From the NCBI GenBank assembly GCA_030123765.1, contig JASJXX010000007.1, positions 1 through 52,479 of the forward strand: DNA of 52,479 nucleotides, in the 5' to 3' direction. The notes beneath the pieces were generated by a model that was given only the letters and a program-made list of their open reading frames with translations, was not told the DNA's origin and ran no database searches. Numbering within the stretch: the stretch's first letter is position 1; each line of letters starts with the position of its first letter. The translations under genes and the position numbers were made by a program. Positions 40,098 through 49,792 of this stretch are shown here, piece after piece. Source of the DNA: Actinomycetota bacterium (lineage in GTDB: Bacteria; Actinomycetota; Acidimicrobiia; Spongiisociales; UBA5794).

Positions 40098-41386
40098 CCG
40101 ACAAGATCCTCACCGTGCGCATGGATGCCTATCCGAGCGATAGCCACAAGTTGCATCGCTATGTCGGAACTGGCGGTTACGAGGCTCTGCGCAAGGCGCT
40201 CACCGAGATGTCCCGGGACGAGATCGTCGAAGAGGTCAAAGTGTCCAACATGCGCGGACGAGGAGGAGCCGGATTTCCGACGGGAGTGAAGTGGGGCTTC
40301 CTTGCGCCGAGCGAACCGCGGTACCTCGTCATCAACTGCGATGAGTCCGAACCAGGCACCTTCAATGACCGGCAACTCACCGAGCGCGACCCCCACCAGC
40401 TTCTCGAGGGCATCGTCATCTCAAGTTATGCGCTCGGTGTGAACCATGCGTTCGTGTACATCCGTGGCGAGTATCCCAAGGCTGCTCGCAGGATGCAGAG
40501 CGCCGTCGAGGAGGCATACGAAGCCGGTTATCTCGGGGAGGACATCCTTGGCAGCGGGTTCTCTCTCGATGTGACGTTGCATCTCGGTGGAGGTGCCTAC
40601 ATCTGTGGCGAGGAGACCGCTCTGTTGAACAGCCTCGAGGGGCGCCGTGGCGAGCCACGCCTCAAGCCGCCGTTCCCCGCGATCGAGGGCTTGTACGGGA
40701 AGCCGACGATCGTCAACAATGTCGAGTCCATCTCCAACATCCCGTGGATCACCGTGAATGGAGGGGCGGCGTATGCGGCGATCGGCCCGGAGCGGTCCGC
40801 CGGGACCAAGATGCTCAGCATCTCGGGCCACGTCAAGGAGCCAGGCAACTATGAGATTGTGATGGGTATGACGTGGCGCGAGCTCATCTACGAGATCGGC
40901 GGGGGTATCCGGGACGACAGAGCGCTCAAGGCATGGATCCCTGGCGGCGCGTCGGCTCCATGGTTCGTGCCCGACGAACACCTTGACACGCTCGTCACGA
41001 TCGAAGACGTCGCAGCGAACGGTTCCATGATCGGAGCGGGCGCCGTCGTCGTCATGGACGAGACGACGAACGTGGTCGCTGCCGCACACCGGATCGTTCG
41101 CTTCTTCGCCCACGAGTCCTGTGGCCAGTGCACACCTTGTCGGGAGGGAACCTTCTGGCTCGAAGCGGTGCTCAAGCGAATCCTCAACGGTGGTGGCCGG
41201 CCCGAGGACATCGACCTGCTTCTCTCCATCTCGGACAACATCTCGCCGGGACTCGTCTGGCCACCGGCGATGACCACGATCTGCCCGCTGGGGCCATCTG
41301 CGGTGTCGCCGGTTACCTCGATCACTCGATGGTTCAGACCTGAGATCGAGGCGATGATCTCGATGAGGGAGGTCGCTGTTGTCTGA
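40094..41386 (+). CDS. nuoF: NADH-quinone oxidoreductase subunit F
   Basis: A 430-residue subunit binding NADH, FMN and cluster N3. GRGGAGFPTGVKWGF and GAYICGEETALLNSLEG form the FMN/NADH site, and SCGQCTPCREGT with TTICPLGPSA give the four Cys of N3. I chose the ATG at 40094 over the track's 39938, since it makes the usual overlap with the nuoE stop and the usual protein start. Confidence 0.95.
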   Translation: MTDKILTVRMDAYPSDSHKLHRYVGTGGYEALRKALTEMSRDEIVEEVKVSNMRGRGGAGFPTGVKWGFLAPSEPRYLVINCDESEPGTFNDRQLTERDPHQLLEGIVISSYALGVNHAFVYIRGEYPKAARRMQSAVEEAYEAGYLGEDILGSGFSLDVTLHLGGGAYICGEETALLNSLEGRRGEPRLKPPFPAIEGLYGKPTIVNNVESISNIPWITVNGGAAYAAIGPERSAGTKMLSISGHVKEPGNYEIVMGMTWRELIYEIGGGIRDDRALKAWIPGGASAPWFVPDEHLDTLVTIEDVAANGSMIGAGAVVVMDETTNVVAAAHRIVRFFAHESCGQCTPCREGTFWLEAVLKRILNGGGRPEDIDLLLSISDNISPGLVWPPAMTTICPLGPSAVSPVTSITRWFRPEIEAMISMREVAVV

Positions 41387-43802
41387 ACTCCCCGGGACCG
41401 TTTCGATTACGATCAACGGAGTCACCCATGCGGTGCCTGAAGGTGAACGGCTCATCACGGCCGCGGAGCGCGTCGGAGAGTACATCCCCCGGTTCTGTCA
41501 CCACGAAAAGCTCAAGCCCGTCGGAAAGTGCCGTATGTGCCTCGTCGAGGTTGAGGGGCCGCGCGGGAGGGCGCTCGTGACGGCGTGCACCGTCCCGGTT
41601 GAGAGCGACCTCGTCGTGGACACGCAGTCCGAGGTTGTCAAGCGAGCTCAGGAGGGTGTGCTCGAATTTCTCCTCATCAATCACCCGCTCGACTGTCCCG
41701 TATGCGACAAAGGGGGTGAGTGCCCCCTTCAGGATCAGGCGATGGCCTTCGGCCGCGGAGAGAGCCGGTTCGTCGAGGAGAAACGAACTTTCCTCAAACC
41801 GATCCCTCTCTCTGACCTCGTGCTCCTGGACCGTGAACGGTGCGTTCTGTGCGACCGATGTGTTCGCGTTGCTGACGACATCGCCGGTGACCCGCTCATC
41901 GAGTTCAACGGGCGCGGCGGCCACGTCCAGATCCTCACCTTCCCGAACGAGCCGTTCTCCTCCTACTTCTCAGGCAACACCGTCCAGGTCTGCCCTGTGG
42001 GGGCCCTCACCTCGGTCGACTATCGGTTCGTAGCCCGCCCGTGGGACCTCGAATCTGTCCGGTCGGTTGCGCTCAGCGACACGGTCCACTCCCCGGTCGA
42101 AGTGCACACCTCCCGTGGCAGGATCGTCAGGGTGTACGGAGCTGACAGCGATGCCGTCAGCGATGGTTGGCTCTCGGATAAGGACCGATTCGGGTTCTCC
42201 ACCTTCCGCTCCGATGAACGGATCACCGTGCCGCTCATTCGAAGTGACGACGGTTTCAGGGAGGCTTCCTGGACCGAGGCTGTCGACCTCGTCGCGTCCA
42301 AGCTCGGGAGTTTCATAGGCGTCGAGGTCGGGGCCATCGGCGGCGCGAACAACACGAACGAGGAGGCCTACGTCCTCGGCAAGTTCATGCGCACCGTCGT
42401 CGGCTCCCCGCACGTTGACGCCCAGCTCGGTGACGGCTTCGACCCGCAGCTCGCCGCGGCCATCACGAACCGAGGAACCATCAACGACCTCGATGCTGCG
42501 GCCACGATCCTTGTCTGGGGGCCGGACCTCAAAGAGACACTCCCGGTTCTCTACCTGCGGGTCAGGAAGGCTGTGCGCAACGGTGCTTCGCTCGTCGTCG
42601 TGAGCCCCTACGCGACAGGCCTTGATGCGATAGCGACCCATAAGATTCGCTACCGAGCGGGCTCGGGCTCCGAGATCTTGCGCAAGCTCGTCCAGGGTCA
42701 CGGCGAGTACGAAGGGGCTCGAGAGGTGCTCGACCTCGGTCCTGTCATCGCTCTCGTTGGCCGCACGTCGCTCACCGAGGATGCGCGGCTCGTCGAAGCC
42801 GTAGCAGCGTTTGCCCGCTCTCTCCCCGAGGCGCGGATACTTCCGATACTCGAACGTGGGAACGTGTTCGGCGCTCTCGACATGGGCCTCGCGCCGACTC
42901 TGCTCCCGGGAAGGGTGAGCACCGGCGATGTATCACGGGCCGCTGACCTGGAGAACGAATGGGGCTCCCTCCCCGAGGTCGCGGGCAAGGACACGATCGC
43001 GATGCTCAATGCCCTCGTGGACGGCGACCTTCGAGCTCTCGTGCTGACAGGTGCAGACCCGGTGCGGGACTGTCCGGATCCTGGTCTGGCGAGCAGGGCG
43101 CTCGACGAGGCCGAGTTCATCGTCGCGTTCGACGCATTCGTCACAGATTCGTCTGTGAAGGCGGACGTCATCCTTCCCGCGGCGGTCTGGGGAGAGGTCG
43201 ACGGCACCGTCACAAATCTTGAAGGCCGGGTCCAGCGGCTCTCCAAGGCGCTCCCACCACGCGGGCAGGCCCTCTCAGTTGCGTCGGCTCTTGACAACAT
43301 CGCCCGGGTGATGGGCACCGACGTCAATGCTGCCGACTGGAGGGTCATCAACAAGGAGATCGCCCAGGTCGCTCCGGCATATGAGGGAGTGACCGCAGAC
43401 TATCTCACCTTCGAGGCTGGCGATGAAGGCGCGATACTCCCCCTCCCCGACGCAGCGCAACCCCTCGGATACATCCCTGTCGATGTCAGCGTCCCTGTGG
43501 TGACCGACAGGTACACGCTCCACTACGCGCCGTCGCTGTACGACGACGGTGTCATCGTGCGCCACTGCGACATCCTCAGAGCACTCCCCTCCCCGGCCAC
43601 GGCACGCCTGCATCCCAGGGACGCGTCCTCTCTCGGTGTGAGTGATGGATCCTCGGTTCGCATCGAACACCTCGAATTCGCGGTGACGGTTGACACAGAG
43701 GTCGCTCCTGGCTCTGTCGTCCTGCCTTTCAACCACGTAGCCACGAAAGGTCTCGCGGCGACGGCGTCGGTGCGGATCGAAGCCGTGAGGGGGGGAGCAT
43801 GA
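41379..43802 (+). CDS. nuoG: NADH-quinone oxidoreductase subunit G
   Basis: An 807-residue subunit with the N-terminal ferredoxin fold (RFCHHEKLKPVGKCRMCLVE, cluster N1b), then the His/Cys N4-type site (HPLDCPVCDKGGECPLQD) and RCVLCDRCVRVADDIAG for N5-type ligands, followed by a molybdopterin-oxidoreductase-like domain that has no catalytic role here. TTG start overlapping nuoF by 8 bases; the end overlaps nuoH. Confidence 0.94.
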   Translation: MSELPGTVSITINGVTHAVPEGERLITAAERVGEYIPRFCHHEKLKPVGKCRMCLVEVEGPRGRALVTACTVPVESDLVVDTQSEVVKRAQEGVLEFLLINHPLDCPVCDKGGECPLQDQAMAFGRGESRFVEEKRTFLKPIPLSDLVLLDRERCVLCDRCVRVADDIAGDPLIEFNGRGGHVQILTFPNEPFSSYFSGNTVQVCPVGALTSVDYRFVARPWDLESVRSVALSDTVHSPVEVHTSRGRIVRVYGADSDAVSDGWLSDKDRFGFSTFRSDERITVPLIRSDDGFREASWTEAVDLVASKLGSFIGVEVGAIGGANNTNEEAYVLGKFMRTVVGSPHVDAQLGDGFDPQLAAAITNRGTINDLDAAATILVWGPDLKETLPVLYLRVRKAVRNGASLVVVSPYATGLDAIATHKIRYRAGSGSEILRKLVQGHGEYEGAREVLDLGPVIALVGRTSLTEDARLVEAVAAFARSLPEARILPILERGNVFGALDMGLAPTLLPGRVSTGDVSRAADLENEWGSLPEVAGKDTIAMLNALVDGDLRALVLTGADPVRDCPDPGLASRALDEAEFIVAFDAFVTDSSVKADVILPAAVWGEVDGTVTNLEGRVQRLSKALPPRGQALSVASALDNIARVMGTDVNAADWRVINKEIAQVAPAYEGVTADYLTFEAGDEGAILPLPDAAQPLGYIPVDVSVPVVTDRYTLHYAPSLYDDGVIVRHCDILRALPSPATARLHPRDASSLGVSDGSSVRIEHLEFAVTVDTEVAPGSVVLPFNHVATKGLAATASVRIEAVRGGA

Positions 43803-44839
43803 GTTTCCTCATCGAAGCCGGGATCAAGGTCACGTTCGCGTTCGTGTTCCTCCTCCTCACCGTGCTCGCACTTGTGTGGGTGGAGCGGAAGTTCGTGTCT
43901 GACCTCCAGAACCGAATCGGGCCGGACCGTGCGGGTCCGTGGGGAATCCTCCAGACGCTCGCGGACGGCTTGAAGGCTTTCTTCAAGGAGTCCATCACCC
44001 CCTCGCGTGCCGAGGTAGGCCTGTACATAGCTGCCCCCATCGTGTCGATGGTCCTTGCTTTCCTGATGTTCCTCGTGATTCCGATAGGGGCACCCATCGA
44101 GATCAACGGCAACGTCTACACCCTGCAAGTGATGGACCTCAACGTCGGTGTGCTCTACATCCTGGCCATCTCATCTGTCGCGGTGTACGCCATAACGCTC
44201 GCCGGTTGGTCCTCCGGATCGAAATACCCGATGCTTGGCTCCGTGAGGGCATCGGCCCAGATGATCTCCTATGAAGCGGTCATGGGCCTCGCCCTCGTGC
44301 CGGTTGTCATGTTCACCGGCACGATGTCACTCAGCGCGATCGTCGAAGCCCAGCAGGGAACATTCGGCGGATTCATCCCTGCGTGGAACGTCGTCCTGCT
44401 GCCTTCGTTCGTGATCTTCCTCATCGCCGGGTTCGCCGAGACGAACCGAGCTCCGTTCGACCTCGTCGAAGCTGAGCAGGAGCTCGTTGGCGGGTTCCAC
44501 ACCGAGTACTCGGGGATGCGCTTCGCCCTCTTCTTCCTTGCCGAGTACATCAACGTCTTCAACATTGCCGCGCTCACGACAACTCTCTTCCTGGGAGGAT
44601 GGGCGGGCCCTGTCTTCGGGCCGACGGTGTTGCAGTGGATACTCCCGACATTCTGGTTCCTCCTCAAGACGTGGTTGATCGTGCTCTTCTTCGTGTGGGT
44701 CAGAGCGAGTCTGCCCCGCATGCGATACGACCAGTTGATGAACTTCGGATGGAAGAAGCTGATCCCCCTGTCTCTCGTGTGGATCATCTTCACCGCGATC
44801 GCCCTCGGATTCCGCAAGTTCGGAGCACCATGGGTATGA
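43799..44839 (+). CDS. nuoH: NADH-quinone oxidoreductase subunit H
   Basis: A 346-residue, eight- to nine-helix membrane subunit at the quinone entry. [22 protein letters not shown] and [20 protein letters not shown] ... [15 protein letters not shown] are the conserved loops with acidic residues of the E-channel. Overlaps nuoG (ATGA). Confidence 0.96.
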   Translation: MSFLIEAGIKVTFAFVFLLLTVLALVWVERKFVSDLQNRIGPDRAGPWGILQTLADGLKAFFKESITPSRAEVGLYIAAPIVSMVLAFLMFLVIPIGAPIEINGNVYTLQVMDLNVGVLYILAISSVAVYAITLAGWSSGSKYPMLGSVRASAQMISYEAVMGLALVPVVMFTGTMSLSAIVEAQQGTFGGFIPAWNVVLLPSFVIFLIAGFAETNRAPFDLVEAEQELVGGFHTEYSGMRFALFFLAEYINVFNIAALTTTLFLGGWAGPVFGPTVLQWILPTFWFLLKTWLIVLFFVWVRASLPRMRYDQLMNFGWKKLIPLSLVWIIFTAIALGFRKFGAPWV

Positions 44840-44864
44840 ATGCCATGAACGTGAGGACTGCGCG

Positions 44865-45518
44865 ATGAGTTGGTTCGCTGATCTCTTGGGCCCGTTCCGG
44901 GGTTTCGCGGTGACGCTGCGACAGATCACCCGGCCTCGGGTCACCATCAAATATCCTGAGGAGAAACGCGTCAAGCCAGAGCGGTTCCATGGACGCCATG
45001 TGCTCAACCGCAACCTCGACGGCACAGAGAAGTGCATCGGCTGTGAACTCTGTGCGGGTGTCTGCCCGGCGGACTGCATCTACGTGCGCGGTGCCGACAA
45101 CCCGAAGGACGAACCGGTGAGCGAGGGTGAGCGTTACGGGTTTGTGTTCGAGATCAACATGCTCAGATGTATCTTCTGTGCGCTCTGTGTTGAAGCATGC
45201 CCTACCGAGGCGATCACGATGACCCACCTGTTCGAGATGTCCGTCACCGACCGTGACGACGCGATCTATACCAAGGACGACCTGCTCGTCGAGCGGGACG
45301 GCACGCCGAACCATACGCAGCCCGACTCGATTCTCATCGATCTGAACGAGCTCAAACTTGGTGACGGATGGATGCGGGCGACCTCGCCTTCCGGGCGAGC
45401 TGCTTATGAGGGTGTTGTCCAGTGGAAGCCGTCCGCGCGAACCGGCTCGCTTCCGGCCGAGCGGGGCCAGTCGGGAGCTGGAGAGTCGTCCGAAGAGGAC
45501 GACGGGGAGGTTGACTGA
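44865..45518 (+). CDS. nuoI: NADH-quinone oxidoreductase subunit I
   Basis: A 217-residue 8Fe ferredoxin-like subunit holding N6a/N6b. Ligands: [18 protein letters not shown] and [22 protein letters not shown] precedes the ATG at 44865, after a 25-bp gap. An acidic, glycine-rich C-terminal tail ([11 protein letters not shown]) is added. The stop overlaps nuoJ. Confidence 0.95.
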   Translation: MSWFADLLGPFRGFAVTLRQITRPRVTIKYPEEKRVKPERFHGRHVLNRNLDGTEKCIGCELCAGVCPADCIYVRGADNPKDEPVSEGERYGFVFEINMLRCIFCALCVEACPTEAITMTHLFEMSVTDRDDAIYTKDDLLVERDGTPNHTQPDSILIDLNELKLGDGWMRATSPSGRAAYEGVVQWKPSARTGSLPAERGQSGAGESSEEDDGEVD

Positions 45519-46048
45519 TGGCTGAGATGATCGTATTCATCATCTTCGCTGCCGTAGCACTCATTGGTGCTATCTCGATGGTCGCTGCTTCGAACCCCGT
45601 CTACTCGGTGATCGGCCTCCTCGCGACGATGTTCGCGATCGCCGTGCTGTATCTCATGCTTGACGCACACTTCGTGGCAGCCATCCAGGTAATCATCTAT
45701 GCAGGCGCCGTGATGACGCTCTTCCTCTTCGTCATCATGCTGATCGGTGTCGATACCTCCGATGTTTACGGCGCCCAGACGCTCAGGCAGCGCGTGATGA
45801 CGGGTATCGTCGCTCTCACCTTCTTCGCATCGATCGCGCTCGCAGGCCGCACCGTATGGATCACAGGGAGCGACGCCTTCGGCAAGCCGAACCTCAATGG
45901 AACGGCTGAAGCCGTCGCCGGCGAGCTCTTCGGGACGTGGACGATCGTGTTCCTCTCCACCGTCATGCTGCTGACCATTGCAGCAGTCGGGACGATCGCG
46001 CTCGCCTACTTCCCGCAGGATGGGACACAGGACGAGGTGCCGCGATGA
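45518..46048 (+). CDS. nuoJ: NADH-quinone oxidoreductase subunit J
   Basis: A 176-residue, five-helix membrane subunit. [26 protein letters not shown] and [26 protein letters not shown] match the NuoJ core, including the TMH3 segment with its pi-bulge. Overlaps nuoI and nuoK. Confidence 0.94.
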   Translation: MAEMIVFIIFAAVALIGAISMVAASNPVYSVIGLLATMFAIAVLYLMLDAHFVAAIQVIIYAGAVMTLFLFVIMLIGVDTSDVYGAQTLRQRVMTGIVALTFFASIALAGRTVWITGSDAFGKPNLNGTAEAVAGELFGTWTIVFLSTVMLLTIAAVGTIALAYFPQDGTQDEVPR

Positions 46049-46350
46049 CTCTCACGATCACGTGGTTCCTCTTCCTCGCCGCCGGGTTGTTCTCGATAGG
46101 TCTCGCTGGCGTCCTCATTCGTCGGAACGCCCTCGTGATGTTCATGTCGATCGAGTTGATGCTCAACGCGGCGAACCTCACTTTCGTCGCGGTGAGCAAG
46201 GAGCTCGGCCTCATCGAGGGCCAGGTCACTGCTCTCTTCGTGATGGTCGTTGCCGCCACAGAGGTGACCATCGGTCTTGCGATCATCGTCGCGGTGTTCC
46301 GCACGAGGTCGAGCGCGAACGTGGATGAGCTTGCCGAGTTGAAGGGCTAG
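46045..46350 (+). CDS. nuoK: NADH-quinone oxidoreductase subunit K
   Basis: A 101-residue, three-helix subunit. Conserved Glu residues are in [12 protein letters not shown] and [14 protein letters not shown] chose the ATG at 46045, overlapping the nuoJ stop; the track start at 45937 is out of keeping with NuoK length. Confidence 0.95.
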   Translation: MTLTITWFLFLAAGLFSIGLAGVLIRRNALVMFMSIELMLNAANLTFVAVSKELGLIEGQVTALFVMVVAATEVTIGLAIIVAVFRTRSSANVDELAELKG

Positions 46351-46352
46351 GC

Positions 46353-48227
46353 ATGGTTGATTTTCTCTGGCTCGTCATTGCATTCCCGCTCGCAGGAGCG
46401 GTCGTCAACCTGATCTTCGGCAGACGCATAGGGCAGCCAGCCTCAGGCTGGCTCGCGTTCGGGCTTGTGGCCGTCTCCTGGGCGATCGCCGTCCCGCCGA
46501 CAATCGGATTCATCACCGGTGGGGCGCAGACCGAGACCATCTTCCTTTTCGCTTGGATCCCGCTCGTGGGAGCGGACGCTGCCCTCCTGTGGGATCCGCT
46601 CTCCGCGCTCATGACGATGATCGTCACCGGTGTCGGCGCGCTGATCCACCTGTACTCGATCGGGTACATGAATCGCGATGAGCGATATCCGAGATACTTC
46701 GCCTTTCTGAACCTCTTCATCGCCTCGATGATGATCCTCGTGCTCGCAGCGAACTACGCAATGATGTTCATCGGCTGGGAACTTGTCGGCCTGTCTTCGT
46801 ATCTGCTGATATCATTCTGGTTCACGAAACCTGCGGCTGCGGCGGCAGGCAAGAAGGCGTTCATCGTCAACCGTATCGGTGACTGGGGATACCTCGTTGC
46901 CCTCATGGTCATCTTTGCGACCTTCGGCACGTTCGACTTCAACACGATCTTCAGCACCGCTCCGGGCGTACTCACCGCCGGAACCGCAACGGCGATCACT
47001 CTGCTGCTCTTCGTGGGCGCGGCGGGCAAGTCAGCCCAGCTCCCCCTGTACATCTGGCTACCTGACGCGATGGAGGGCCCGACTCCTGTGTCGGCACTCA
47101 TCCACGCCGCAACCATGGTCACCGCAGGTGTGTTCATGATCGCCCGGTCTGCGGTGCTCTTCGAACTTGCGCCGGTGTCGGGTGTCGTCGTCGCCGTGGT
47201 CGGTGCGATGACCGCGTTAGTCGCTGCACTGATCGCCCTCTCTCAGACGGACATCAAGAAGGTGCTCGCATACTCGACGATCAGCCAGCTCGGATACATG
47301 GTGCTCGGCATCGGCGTCGGTGCGTACGCCGCCGGCGTCTTCCACCTCACGACGCACGCGTTCTTCAAAGCGCTGCTCTTCCTCGGCGCAGGGTCCGTGA
47401 TCCACGCGATGGCAGGGGAGCAGGACATGCGAAAGATGGGGGGCCTTCGCAAGAAGATGCCGATCACGTTCCTGACGATGGGTGTGGCGTGGCTCGCTAT
47501 CTCAGGTGTGTTCCCATTCTCGGGATTCTGGTCGAAGGACGAGATCCTGGCAGAGACGTTCGCGCGAGGTGGGGGCTACTACGTGTTGTGGGCCGTCGGC
47601 CTCTTCGTCGCGCTCCTCACCGCGTTCTACATGACCCGTCTCTTCGTCATGACGTTCCTCGGCGCGCCGAGATGGGATGACGGTGTCCACCCGCACGAGT
47701 CGCCGCGAACGATGACGATTCCTCTCATCGTGCTCGGATTCTTCACCGTGTCTGCCGGCATTGTGAACACACCGGTACGACTGGCGTTCAAGCACTTCCT
47801 GGAGCCGTCCTTCGAAGGTGTCGTGCACGCGAAGAGCCTCGATCTCGGGTTGCTCGCCATCCTCGGGACCATCGCTCTCATCGTTGCCGTCATCGGCATC
47901 GTGTGGTCGTGGCGCAAGTACAGCGGCGCGGAGCTCCCCGCGGAGGACGGACGATGGTGGGAGAGGTCGCGCGCAGCGTTCGGGGTCGACGAATTCTTCG
48001 GACGCAGTCTCGTGGCACCCGGTGCGAGAGCTTCTCGGTGGGTCGCCGACACCATGGATCTGAAGGTCATTGACGGTGCCGCTCACGGGATCGGAGGCGG
48101 CGTCAGGCGAGTCAGTGAAGGTCTGGCGAAGCTTCAGACCGGGCAGGTACGCAGCTACGCGGGTGGCGTGGCCGTGGCAGGCACAATCCTGATCTTCGTG
48201 TTCTTGTACGTAGGAGGAGCGTTCTGA
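46353..48227 (+). CDS. nuoL: NADH-quinone oxidoreductase subunit L
   Basis: A 624-residue antiporter-like proton pump subunit. GKSAQLPLYIWLPDAMEGPTPVSALIHAATMV has the key Lys and the broken helix, and GWELVGLSSYLLISFW carries the TM5 Glu. The C-terminal lateral helix is present (SLDLGLLAILGTIALIVAVIG and following). Starts 2 bp after nuoK; overlaps nuoM. Confidence 0.95.
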   Translation: MVDFLWLVIAFPLAGAVVNLIFGRRIGQPASGWLAFGLVAVSWAIAVPPTIGFITGGAQTETIFLFAWIPLVGADAALLWDPLSALMTMIVTGVGALIHLYSIGYMNRDERYPRYFAFLNLFIASMMILVLAANYAMMFIGWELVGLSSYLLISFWFTKPAAAAAGKKAFIVNRIGDWGYLVALMVIFATFGTFDFNTIFSTAPGVLTAGTATAITLLLFVGAAGKSAQLPLYIWLPDAMEGPTPVSALIHAATMVTAGVFMIARSAVLFELAPVSGVVVAVVGAMTALVAALIALSQTDIKKVLAYSTISQLGYMVLGIGVGAYAAGVFHLTTHAFFKALLFLGAGSVIHAMAGEQDMRKMGGLRKKMPITFLTMGVAWLAISGVFPFSGFWSKDEILAETFARGGGYYVLWAVGLFVALLTAFYMTRLFVMTFLGAPRWDDGVHPHESPRTMTIPLIVLGFFTVSAGIVNTPVRLAFKHFLEPSFEGVVHAKSLDLGLLAILGTIALIVAVIGIVWSWRKYSGAELPAEDGRWWERSRAAFGVDEFFGRSLVAPGARASRWVADTMDLKVIDGAAHGIGGGVRRVSEGLAKLQTGQVRSYAGGVAVAGTILIFVFLYVGGAF

Positions 48228-49792
48228 TGCCTGTGCTCGCCATCCTTGTCGTTCTGCCGCTCGTCGGAGCAGTCGTTGTGGCGCTGTTGCCGAAGCGCCG
48301 CTCCGAGCTCGTGTACCCGATCGCGCTCGCCATGTCGATACCGCCCCTCGCCGTGGCGCTGTACATCCTGTGGAACTTCACGGCCGGGTACGGCGGTTTC
48401 CAGTTCACGGAGGAGGTCGTGCTTGCCGAGACCTTCGGGATCGCGTGGCGTATGGGGATTGACGGCATCTCGCTCTTCATGGTCGTTCTTACGGCCCTCC
48501 TCTTCCCGATCAGCATTGCTGCGTCGTGGTCGGTGACCGACAGGGTCAAGCCGTACATGGTTCTGATACTCATCCTTGAGACTGGCGTGCTCGGCGTCTT
48601 CCTCGCTCTCGACCTGCTCGTGTTCTTCGCCTTCTTCGAGATCGTGCTGATCCCGATGTATCTGCTGATCTCCATGTGGGGCTCAGACAACCGGGCGTAC
48701 GCGTCGCTCAAGTTCGTCCTCTTTACCGCTACCGGATCGGCGTTCTTGCTTGCCTCGATTATTTCGCTTGGCATCATCACCGGCGGCCAGATGGGAGCGC
48801 TCGCGTCCTTCGACTTCAGGGACATGCTCGAAATACAGCTCAGCTATGGCACCGAACTTGCCCTCTTCCTCGGCTTCGGAATCGCGTTCGCGATCAAGGT
48901 GCCACTATTCCCCTTCCACACCTGGCTACCGGATGCCCACACCGAGGCGCCTACGGCCGGCTCTGTCATCCTCGCCGGTGTGCTTCTCAAGATGGGGACC
49001 TACGGGCTCTTACGGTTCAACCTGACGCTCTTCCCTGAGGCCAGCGTCAACCTCGCGGTGCCACTCGCGGTGCTTGGCGTCATCGGAATCGTCTATGGCG
49101 CTGCGGCAGCGATCGTCCAGCCAGACATCAAACGGCTCATCGCGTACTCCTCTGTCAGCCACATGGGCTTCATCGTCCTTGGCATCTTCGCGTTCACGAG
49201 CCAGAGCCTGACCGGGTCCGTTCTCCTGATGATCAGCCACGGCCTGACGACCGGGGCGCTCTTCCTGCTCGTCGGGATGATCTACGAGCGGACCCACACC
49301 CGGCAGATCTCGGACTACGGGGGCCTCGCGAAGGTGATGCCGGTCTATGCAGGCATGTTCCTCTTCGCAGCGTTCGCATCGATCGGCCTCCCTGGCCTCT
49401 CCGGCTTCATCGGAGAGTTCACCATCCTCATCGGTTCATACCTCACGCTGCCGGTGCTGACCATCATCGCTAGCTCGGGCGTGATCCTTGCCGCCATCTA
49501 CCTGTTGTGGGCGTACGAGCGGGTATTCACGGGGCCCGTCACCAACTCTAAGCTTGAGGGACTCAAGGACTTGGGGTTCAGAGAGATAGCGATAATGGCA
49601 CCGCTCGTCATTCTTGTCATCGCCATAGGCATCTATCCCAAGCCGATCTTCGATCGCATCGAACCCTCCACCGCGATCATCCTTGACCGTATCGAGGCGT
49701 CAACGGGCTTCGATCTCCCTGAACGTGGCCTTCTCTCAGGTGTGGTCGAGATCGAGTACGACGTTGAGCTCACAGAAGCGGGAGACAACTGA
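48227..49792 (+). CDS. nuoM: NADH-quinone oxidoreductase subunit M
   Basis: A 521-residue antiporter-like subunit. LVFFAFFEIVLIPMYLLISMWG has the TM5 Glu, and FAIKVPLFPFHTWLPDAHTEAPTAGSVILAGVLLKMGTYG is the conserved proton-channel stretch. YSSVSHMGFIVLGI is also typical. Overlaps nuoL and nuoN (TGATG). Confidence 0.95.
   Translation: MPVLAILVVLPLVGAVVVALLPKRRSELVYPIALAMSIPPLAVALYILWNFTAGYGGFQFTEEVVLAETFGIAWRMGIDGISLFMVVLTALLFPISIAASWSVTDRVKPYMVLILILETGVLGVFLALDLLVFFAFFEIVLIPMYLLISMWGSDNRAYASLKFVLFTATGSAFLLASIISLGIITGGQMGALASFDFRDMLEIQLSYGTELALFLGFGIAFAIKVPLFPFHTWLPDAHTEAPTAGSVILAGVLLKMGTYGLLRFNLTLFPEASVNLAVPLAVLGVIGIVYGAAAAIVQPDIKRLIAYSSVSHMGFIVLGIFAFTSQSLTGSVLLMISHGLTTGALFLLVGMIYERTHTRQISDYGGLAKVMPVYAGMFLFAAFASIGLPGLSGFIGEFTILIGSYLTLPVLTIIASSGVILAAIYLLWAYERVFTGPVTNSKLEGLKDLGFREIAIMAPLVILVIAIGIYPKPIFDRIEPSTAIILDRIEASTGFDLPERGLLSGVVEIEYDVELTEAGDN

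Noticed and set aside
40421-41485. Minus-strand ORF (354 aa) opposite nuoF
   Set aside because: Shadow of nuoF, which is certain from its FMN and N3 motifs.
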